Source: Vicinamibacterales bacterium (lineage in GTDB: Bacteria; Acidobacteriota; Vicinamibacteria; Vicinamibacterales; 2-12-FULL-66-21). Taken from it: a stretch of 64,000 nt of DNA. The notes below the pieces were generated by a model, which searched no databases, was not told the DNA's origin, and saw only the letters and a program-made list of their open reading frames with translations. A program made the translations under genes and the position numbers. Location: assembly GCA_036496585.1 (NCBI GenBank), contig DASXLB010000003.1:1-64000 (forward strand). Reading direction: 5' to 3'. Positions 9,997-16,680 of this stretch are shown piece after piece (position 1 is the stretch's first letter; each line of letters opens with the position of its first letter).

Positions 9997-11218
9997 CCGG
10001 GCCGCGCGCGACCAGCACTGTCGCCGTCAGGAGGCCCGTGGAGTTCAGCACCGATGCGAACGTGTCGGGGATCGCGTCGATGGCGATGAGCAGGCCGACG
10101 CCCTCGGCCGGGAGCCCGACGGCGACGAGCAGCGGCGTGAGCATGATGAACGCCCCTCGAGGAATGCCCGGTGCCGCGAACGCGAGGAACACCGACGCAC
10201 AGGCGATCGTCGCCAGCTGCGGGGCGTGCAGGGGCACGTGGTAGAACCACCCGACGAACAGCGCGCCGACCGTCCACGACACCGGTCCGGCAATCTTGAA
10301 CATCGCCGCCGCGACGGGAAGCACGAATCCGGTCACCTCGGCTGGCAGCGCGAGTTCGGTCTCGGCGGCCTCGACCAGGGCCGGCAGCGAGGCGAGCGAT
10401 GAGCTCGAACTGAAGGCGATGAGCTGCCCCGGCAGCGCCGCCCTCGCGAAACGCCTCATCGGCAGGCCGGCGCCGAGCCGGACGGTCGGATACAGAATCG
10501 CGACGCAGACCAGCGCCGCCGCCGAATACGCGGCGATGTAGAACCCGATCGCGCCCGCGAGCGCGCCACCGAGGTGGGCGGCCAGCGGCAGCAGCAGCAC
10601 GAACACGCCGAGTGGCGTGAACCAGATCACGCCACGCACCAGCGTCATCATCGCCTCGCCGACCGCACGGAAAAAGGCGACCAGTGTCGTGCGGGTGGCC
10701 TCGGAGCTGCGCGCCGTGGCGACCGCGAACAGCAGCACGAACACGACAAACGGCAGCATGGCGCCGCTGGCCGCGGCGGCGATCGGGTTCACCGGCAGCA
10801 GCGAGAGGAGCCACGATCCGAACGACTGCACCTGGCCGCCGCTGGCCATCTCTCTGGCCGCGTCAGCGGCGCCCGGCGGCAGCGGCGGCCGAGCGCCGTC
10901 TGGCAGCAGTGCGAACACCGACGCCGCGAGCGGGACAATGACGATGGCCATGCCGGCGAGCAGGAGCACGAAGACCAGCAGCGTCCGCACGCCCATCCGC
11001 CCCACTGCCGGCACGTCAGCCGCCGAGGCGATGCCGGTGACGATCAGCGAGACGATGAGCGGAATCACCGTCATGCGGATCGCGTTCACCCACAGCGAAC
11101 CGATCGGCGCTGCCGCGTCGGCCACCCGGAGCGCCAGCCCGCTCCCGCTCGCCGCGATCGCCCCGCCCAAGGCGATGGCCGCCAGGAGCGCGATGAGCAC
11201 ACGTGTCCCTTCCTTCAT
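9929..11218 (-). CDS. Dicarboxylate/amino acid:cation symporter (SDF/DAACS family)
   Basis: Polytopic inner-membrane secondary transporter of 429 residues, the usual length for GltP/DctA proteins. The family signatures are visible: a serine-rich re-entrant loop (SSSSSLASLPAL, about residue 270), PVAAAMFKIAG, GIPRGAFIMLTPLL and IDAIPDTFASVLNSTG near the end. These correspond to the substrate and Na+/H+ sites of the glutamate transporter fold. The exact substrate (glutamate, aspartate, a C4-dicarboxylate or a neutral amino acid) cannot be told. It follows an SDR gene by 16 bp and probably shares its transcript. Its 3' end overlaps the end of kimA tail to tail. Confidence 0.9.
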   Translation of the reverse strand: MKEGTRVLIALLAAIALGGAIAASGSGLALRVADAAAPIGSLWVNAIRMTVIPLIVSLIVTGIASAADVPAVGRMGVRTLLVFVLLLAGMAIVIVPLAASVFALLPDGARPPLPPGAADAAREMASGGQVQSFGSWLLSLLPVNPIAAAASGAMLPFVVFVLLFAVATARSSEATRTTLVAFFRAVGEAMMTLVRGVIWFTPLGVFVLLLPLAAHLGGALAGAIGFYIAAYSAAALVCVAILYPTVRLGAGLPMRRFARAALPGQLIAFSSSSSLASLPALVEAAETELALPAEVTGFVLPVAAAMFKIAGPVSWTVGALFVGWFYHVPLHAPQLATIACASVFLAFAAPGIPRGAFIMLTPLLVAVGLPAEGVGLLIAIDAIPDTFASVLNSTGLLTATVLVARGPASAPDGTARSSPPPAAERGVPL

Positions 11219-11234
11219 GCCGCCCGGTTCTCCC

Positions 11235-11993
11235 CTACATCATCAAGTCGCCGCCGTTGATGTCGAACGACGCGCCGGTGATGTAGCCGGCGCGCTCCGA
11301 CGCAACGAAGCAGATGAGATCTGCCACCTCGGCCGCCGTGCCCAGTCTCGGAATCGGGTAGCCCTGCGCCAGGCGCTCGAGCAGCTCCGGCGCCGCGTGT
11401 TCGTGGGTCAGTTCCGTGTCGATCATGCCTGGACAGATCGCATTCACCGTGATGCCGAAGACGCCGAGTTCCTTGGCGGCGGCTCTCGTCAGCCCCAGCA
11501 GGCCTGCTTTTGACGCGGTATAGTGCGCGCCGCCAAGCGTACTCACCATGCGGCCGGCCGAGGAGGATACGTTGATGACGCGTCCGAACCGCTGCGCCTT
11601 CATCGCCGGCAGCGCGGCGCGGATGAGCAAAAACGGAGCGGTGAGGTTGACGTCGAGCGTCGCGCGCCACTCGTCAGCCGTCAGCTCGGGGAAGCGGGTC
11701 GAGCGCGCGAGGGCCGCGTTGTTGACGAGGATGTCCAGGCGCCCGAAGCGGTCGAGGACGCGCTGCACCATCGCGTCGGGCGCGGTCGCGGCCGCGACGT
11801 CACCCGCCACGGCCAGCGCCCGCTCGCCCAGCGACGCGGCGGCGGCTGCGGCACGCTCCGGGTCGCGCACGTTCACCGCCACCGATGCGCCGTGTTCGTA
11901 CAACCGAGCGGCCGCAGCCCGGCCGAGTCCCCTTGCGGCCCCGGTGACGAGCGCGACCCGTCCGGTCAGATCCGGAGCGACGGCTGGAATCAT
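11235..11993 (-). CDS. SDR-family oxidoreductase (FabG-like)
   Basis: Short-chain dehydrogenase/reductase of 252 residues. The Rossmann nucleotide motif TGAARGLG is at 17-24, followed by NNAA and the catalytic Ser-Tyr-Lys set (SSSAG and YTASK). The C-terminal ITGASFDINGG is typical of FabG-like enzymes, so it probably reduces or oxidises a keto/hydroxy substrate with NAD(P)H. The frame stays open upstream to 12140, but that extra segment has no family similarity, so ATG 11993 is preferred although no strong ribosome site precedes it. The substrate is unknown. It is the first gene of a two-gene transcript with the SDF symporter. Confidence 0.85.
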   Translation of the reverse strand: MIPAVAPDLTGRVALVTGAARGLGRAAAARLYEHGASVAVNVRDPERAAAAAASLGERALAVAGDVAAATAPDAMVQRVLDRFGRLDILVNNAALARSTRFPELTADEWRATLDVNLTAPFLLIRAALPAMKAQRFGRVINVSSSAGRMVSTLGGAHYTASKAGLLGLTRAAAKELGVFGITVNAICPGMIDTELTHEHAAPELLERLAQGYPIPRLGTAAEVADLICFVASERAGYITGASFDINGGDLMM

Positions 11994-12061
11994 CCGGGAG
12001 GAGTCTACAGCGGCGGCGTTCGACACCGTGAGGTGAGGCGGCTTCGGGTCCACGCCTACAA

Positions 12062-12190
12062 GGACGAGAACGCTTTCACTACGACCTGCTTTACTACCTT
12101 CAGCGCAATTGGCCGGCCGTCGGCCCACGCTGGTCGACAAGCTGCACGTCTACGTCGGCAACATGCCGGAATACGGACTGCGCAAGAGGC
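12062..12190 (+). pseudogene. Remnant of an acidobacterial-type putative esterase (frameshifted, truncated)
   Basis: The 236-bp gap between two minus-strand genes contains a plus-strand coding remnant in two frames. One frame reads RFHYDLLYYLQRNWPAVGP (from 12071). After a frameshift around 12125 another reads LVDKLHVYVGNMPEYGL. Together these look like the C-terminal portion of a secreted esterase family in which such a stretch precedes a metal- or substrate-binding VGD-type motif (from memory). The 5' part of the gene is gone and the remnant stops before the next gene. I see no other function in this gap. Confidence 0.42.
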
Positions 12191-12229
12191 CAGCCGGCAC
12201 GACGACGCCGTGGTGGAAAGTACTGATCG

Positions 12230-14635
12230 TCAACCCGCACGCAGGACCATCATCGGATCGATGCGCGCGGCCCGGCGCGAGGGCAGATAGCCGGCGGCGG
12301 CGGCCACGATGGTCAGCAGTGCGCCGATGCCGACGAAAGTCACAGGATCGCCGGGCGTCACACCAAACAGCAGGCTTTCGAGCGTGCCCGCGAGTGCCAG
12401 CGACGCGGCCATTCCGAGCGCCAAGCCCAGAGCCGTCAAGCCGAGGGTCTGCAGAAGAATGTGGCGCTGCAGCGCCGCTGCAGACGCTCCGAGCGCCATG
12501 CGGATCCCGATCTCCCGTATCCGCTGATTCACGGAGTGTGAGATCACGGCGTAGGTTCCGACCGATGCCAGCAGGAGCGCGAAGCCGGCGAATCCCGTCA
12601 GCATCAGCACGAGAAAGCGTCGGGGTGACACCGCCTTGTCCACCAGGGCTTGCAGCGCTGTGAAGTCGTGCAGCGGCAGGTTCGGATCGATTGGCTGGAG
12701 CGCGGCCCGCAGGGCCGCCGCGAGTCGATCGGGAGGCAGCACGGTGCGCATGACCAGAGTCATGCCCGAGTAGTCACGAGTCTGCCGCATCGGCCGGTAC
12801 ATTTCCGCCCCGCCCGCCTTCTCCAGCGCCTCGTGGCGGACGTCGGCCACGACACCCACGATCCGACGTCCCCCGTCCTGCGTCACGAACTGCCCGATCG
12901 CGTCCTGTCCGGGCCACAGCGTGTGGGCCAGCGTCTCGTTGACGATCGCCACGGGTTCGCCCGACGCGCGATCCGCCTCCGTGAATACTCGTCCACTCAA
13001 CAGGTGGATTCCGAGTGCCTCGAAGTAGCCGTCGGTCACGACCCGCATGTATGCCTCGGGATGCTGGTCCTTCGGGTACACCTGGCCCTTGCCGGTAACC
13101 TGCCACGACCGGTCTCCCGCGAGCGGCAGCATCTCGGCGAGACCGGCGGCCCGCATGCCAGGCAGCGCGCGCGTCCGCTGAAGCACATCGTCGACGAAGG
13201 CGTTCTGCTGCGGCAGACCACCCGTAAACCGCATGCTCGGGTCTACCCTGATTGACACGACCCCTTCCGCGTGAAATCCCGGATCCACGTCCATCACGCG
13301 CGCGAGGCTCCGCAGCAGCAGTCCCGCTCCGACCAGCAGCGCACAGGCGAAGGCAATCTCGGAGACGACCAGCCCGTTGCGGATCCACGCCTGGCGCTGA
13401 CCGCTGCTCGAGCCGCGGCTGCTTTCGCCCAGCCCGTCCGCGATCGCAAATGATCGAACCTGCATCGCGGGTAATGCGCCAAAGAGGATGCCCGTCAGCA
13501 TCGCGGCGAGCAGCGTGAAACCAAGAGCGGCGCCATCGAGCCGGACGCCGGCGAGCAGAGGAATGTTGTAGGCATCCAGACGCGCGATTGTGCGGGTGCC
13601 CGCCACGGCAAGCATCAGGCCGAACGCTGCTCCGCAGCAGGACAGGGTGACGCTCTCGGTCAGCATCTGCCGCAGCAACCGGAGACGGCCGGCACCCAAT
13701 GCGGCTCGAATCGCAATCTCCTTGTGCCGCGTTGCGAGCCGACCCAATTGCAGGTTTGACAGATTCGCGCAGACGATCAACATCACCACCGCGACAGCGC
13801 AGGCCAGCACGATCAGGGCGGGACTCACACGTCCGCTCACGTGCTGCTGCAGCGGCGCGAGTCTCGGCTTGACCGGATTGCGCTCGGGGTGCTGAGTCTT
13901 GAATTGCTGGGCCAGCAGCGTGAACTCGGTCTGCGCGCGCTGCGCCGTGGCGCCGGGCCGCAGCCTGCCGATCGCCTTCATCGTGTTTCCATACCGGTTC
14001 GTCTCGTCGGTCAGCGGCCACGGCACGAACAGATCGACCGGCGTGCCTGGCGCAAACACGCTCCCGAAGTCAAAAGACGCGGGCAGTACGCCAACCACGA
14101 CGACGGGCTTGTTGTTCAGTGTCAGCCTGCGTCCCACGACCGACGGGTCGGAGCCGAACTGCCGCTGCCAGAAGCCGTGGCTCAACACCGCAGCCGGGGG
14201 TGCGCTGGCTTTCCCCCCGCACTCTTCGATGGTGAACGACCGTCCGATCGCCGGCGCCACACCAAGCAACGCGAAGAAGTTTTGGGTGACGGCGGTGCTC
14301 GTCAGGCGCTCCGGCTCGCCCGATCCCGTGAGCGCGATGTCTCCAGCGCCGTTGCCGTTGGATCCGATCCCGGCGAGATCGGAGAATGACCTGTTCTGCG
14401 CCCGGAAATCCTGGAACTGGCTCACCTGCATGTTCCACGCCTCGTTCTCGATCCAGACGAGGCGATCCGCATCGTGAAATGGCAGCGGTCGCAGCAGCAG
14501 GGCGTTGACGACGCTGAATGTCGTCGAGCTCGCGCCAATGCCGAGGCCGGCGATGAGAATCACGAACGTGGTGAAGGCGGCGTCGCGTCGCATTCCGCGA
14601 AACGCGTGCGTCAAATCCCGCCATGCGTCGGTCAT
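12230..14635 (-). CDS. Orphan MacB/FtsX-type ABC transporter permease (ADOP family)
   Basis: Membrane protein of 801 residues with the duplicated layout of acidobacterial orphan permeases. There is an N-terminal DAWRDLTHAFRGMRRD segment, a first membrane helix (about 20-45), a MacB-type periplasmic core domain, and FtsX helices (about 280-400). A second periplasmic core (about 440-660) and a second FtsX set (about 685-790) follow, ending SRRAARIDPMMVLRAG. Such proteins are thought to work with a separate MacB-like ATPase, but none is encoded nearby. The frame is open upstream to 14683; ATG 14635 is chosen because the family N-terminus begins there. Substrate unknown; peptide or lipid export is possible. 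Confidence 0.85.
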   Translation of the reverse strand: MTDAWRDLTHAFRGMRRDAAFTTFVILIAGLGIGASSTTFSVVNALLLRPLPFHDADRLVWIENEAWNMQVSQFQDFRAQNRSFSDLAGIGSNGNGAGDIALTGSGEPERLTSTAVTQNFFALLGVAPAIGRSFTIEECGGKASAPPAAVLSHGFWQRQFGSDPSVVGRRLTLNNKPVVVVGVLPASFDFGSVFAPGTPVDLFVPWPLTDETNRYGNTMKAIGRLRPGATAQRAQTEFTLLAQQFKTQHPERNPVKPRLAPLQQHVSGRVSPALIVLACAVAVVMLIVCANLSNLQLGRLATRHKEIAIRAALGAGRLRLLRQMLTESVTLSCCGAAFGLMLAVAGTRTIARLDAYNIPLLAGVRLDGAALGFTLLAAMLTGILFGALPAMQVRSFAIADGLGESSRGSSSGQRQAWIRNGLVVSEIAFACALLVGAGLLLRSLARVMDVDPGFHAEGVVSIRVDPSMRFTGGLPQQNAFVDDVLQRTRALPGMRAAGLAEMLPLAGDRSWQVTGKGQVYPKDQHPEAYMRVVTDGYFEALGIHLLSGRVFTEADRASGEPVAIVNETLAHTLWPGQDAIGQFVTQDGGRRIVGVVADVRHEALEKAGGAEMYRPMRQTRDYSGMTLVMRTVLPPDRLAAALRAALQPIDPNLPLHDFTALQALVDKAVSPRRFLVLMLTGFAGFALLLASVGTYAVISHSVNQRIREIGIRMALGASAAALQRHILLQTLGLTALGLALGMAASLALAGTLESLLFGVTPGDPVTFVGIGALLTIVAAAAGYLPSRRAARIDPMMVLRAG

Positions 14636-14757
14636 CCAGGTGCATCTCAGCCTGGAGTCGGCTTTCAGTGTGTCTCTTCCCATAGACAGTCTGCGTATGA
14701 GACGGACGGGGCTGCAGACGGTTAGCCTGCGTCAAACCATTCGGCCGGTCTTGCGTC

Positions 14758-14763
14758 TAAAAT
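14758..14763 (+). promoter_or_regulatory. Possible -10 element (TAAAAT)
   Basis: TAAAAT lies 18 nt before the ATG of the secreted carboxypeptidase-regulatory-like protein, followed by a GGGAAAGG ribosome site. No clear -35 is seen. Confidence 0.4.
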
Positions 14764-14781
14764 AGCCGGGAAAGGTGGCGC

Positions 14782-16629
14782 ATGGTGCTGGCAGCCGTTC
14801 TGGTGACGCTCGGTCTGGCTGGAGCCGCCCCGCAGTCCGCTCCGGCGAGCCAGGCCGGTCCGCCGCGCGATCTGACTCGGCGTCCGCCGCCGGAGGCGGC
14901 CGGCACCGGCGTCATTCGCGGGCGCGTCGTCGCCGCTGATACCGGCGCGCCGGTCCGTCGCGCACAGGTGAGCCTGTCGCCCGTGGCGCCTCCTGCGCCG
15001 CCGATGGGAACCGGACAGACGCCACCCACCACGACGACGATGATTTCGGCGAACGGCGGGCAAGTAACGACCACGGTGTCGATGACCGCCGGGCGCCCGA
15101 AAGGCGCTACGACCGATTCGCAGGGCGCGTTCGAGTTCCGCGATCTGCCCGCCGGATCGTATCGGCTGAGGGCGTCTCCCGCGCAGTACTCTGCCGGGTA
15201 CCTGGGGATTGCGTTTGGCGCGACGCGTCCGATCGGTCCGGTCTCTTCTGACCCGGGTCAGCCGATCGAGCTGGCCGAGGGGCAGACCTTCGACAAGGCG
15301 ACGATCGCGCTCCCCCGTGGCGGCGTCATTACCGGCCGCGTGACTGACGAGAACGGCGAGGCGCTGGCGCGGGTCCAGGTCTACACGGTCCTGCCGCTTC
15401 CGGGATCGACGCGCACCATGCGAACCGGCGGCAACGCTCAGACCGACGATCTCGGGCAGTTCCGCCTGTTCGGCCTTGCGCCCGGCGACTACTTCGTCGC
15501 CGCGGAGGCTCGCGGCAATACGTTCGTGCCGCCGAATGCCCCGCCAGAGACCGACGACGACAAGATCGGTTTCATCACGACCTACTTCCCCACCGGCGCC
15601 GACGAAGCGTCGGGACAGCGGGTCCGGGCGAAGGCCGGCGTCGAAACGCCCGGCGTGGAAATCCGGATGATCTCGGGCCGCCTGTTTCACATCACCGGCA
15701 TCATCACGGATTCGCAGGGACGCCCGTCGTCGCGGAGCAACGGCATCCTGCAGAAGCGATCACTCTCGGGCGGGGGCATGACCTACGGCTTCAACACCGA
15801 CGGCCAGGGCCGCTTCCAGATGCGCAACATCGCCCCTGGCGCGTACCGGCTCATCGTGCGCCAGCAGCAGCAGCAGCCGCCGCAGCCGCCCAACCCTGAC
15901 GGATCGGTTCCGGATCCGGGAGAGTTTGCGACCCTGCCGCTGACCGTCGACGCGGACCTGGACGACCTTCTCGTGACGACGAGCCGGGGCGCAACGATCA
16001 CCGGCACCCTGGTGTTCGAAAACGGGCCGCCCCAGATGCCGTCTGGACAAGGAACGCCGCCGATACGAGTCAGCGCCGCGCCAGGCGATCCTGAAGGCAA
16101 CGGCTCACTAGTGCCGTCGGCGGCGGTCGTCGCCCCGGACCTGACGTTCACGATGAAAGGGCTGTCGGGCGAACTGCTGCTGCGCGGCAGCGCGCCGCAG
16201 AACGCGTTGAAGTCGGTGCAGTTGGCCGGCGGCGAAGACATCACCGACACGCCGCATGAGTTCAAGAACGGCGAACGCGTGACGATCACGCTCACCAGCC
16301 AGGCGTCGATGATCGAGGGCACCGTGACGGACGCGGCAGGCAAGCCGGCAACCGAGGCGATGATCTTCCTGTTCTCGGACGACAAGAGTCTTTGGCGTTC
16401 GAACTCGATTCGAACCCGCCGCGGCGGCATCGACTCGGCCGGCCACTACCGGCTGCCGGGGCTGCTGCCAGGCCGCTACTACCTCATCGCCGTGCCGCAG
16501 GACCGCATGGTCGGTCTCGCGCTCGCCGACCCGGCGAGCTTCGACACTTTGTCGAAAGAGGCAACGCTGGTCGTCGTCGGCCAGGACGAGCAGCGCCAGG
16601 TGGACGTCCGGATCAGCTCCGGCGGTTGA
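14782..16629 (+). CDS. Secreted carboxypeptidase-regulatory-like domain protein
   Basis: Protein of 615 residues with an N-terminal signal peptide (about 1-18, cleavage near AGAAPQS). Repeated beta-sandwich modules follow, each with the pattern GxVxxxxGxPxxxAxVxxx followed by GxFxxxxLPxGxYxLxA. They are visible around 44-140, 180-250, 300-360, 395-450 and 510-600. Such modules are common in acidobacterial exported proteins and in the N-termini of their TonB receptors. There is no catalytic motif, so it is probably structural, adhesive or carbohydrate-binding. It is transcribed alone, divergent from the ABC permease and convergent with the BNR protein. Function not established. Confidence 0.75.
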   Translation: MVLAAVLVTLGLAGAAPQSAPASQAGPPRDLTRRPPPEAAGTGVIRGRVVAADTGAPVRRAQVSLSPVAPPAPPMGTGQTPPTTTTMISANGGQVTTTVSMTAGRPKGATTDSQGAFEFRDLPAGSYRLRASPAQYSAGYLGIAFGATRPIGPVSSDPGQPIELAEGQTFDKATIALPRGGVITGRVTDENGEALARVQVYTVLPLPGSTRTMRTGGNAQTDDLGQFRLFGLAPGDYFVAAEARGNTFVPPNAPPETDDDKIGFITTYFPTGADEASGQRVRAKAGVETPGVEIRMISGRLFHITGIITDSQGRPSSRSNGILQKRSLSGGGMTYGFNTDGQGRFQMRNIAPGAYRLIVRQQQQQPPQPPNPDGSVPDPGEFATLPLTVDADLDDLLVTTSRGATITGTLVFENGPPQMPSGQGTPPIRVSAAPGDPEGNGSLVPSAAVVAPDLTFTMKGLSGELLLRGSAPQNALKSVQLAGGEDITDTPHEFKNGERVTITLTSQASMIEGTVTDAAGKPATEAMIFLFSDDKSLWRSNSIRTRRGGIDSAGHYRLPGLLPGRYYLIAVPQDRMVGLALADPASFDTLSKEATLVVVGQDEQRQVDVRISSGG

Positions 16630-16680
16630 TCCTTCGCCGGTCGTGTCCCTTCGCTCCTTAGTATCTCTTCCCCTTCCGTG

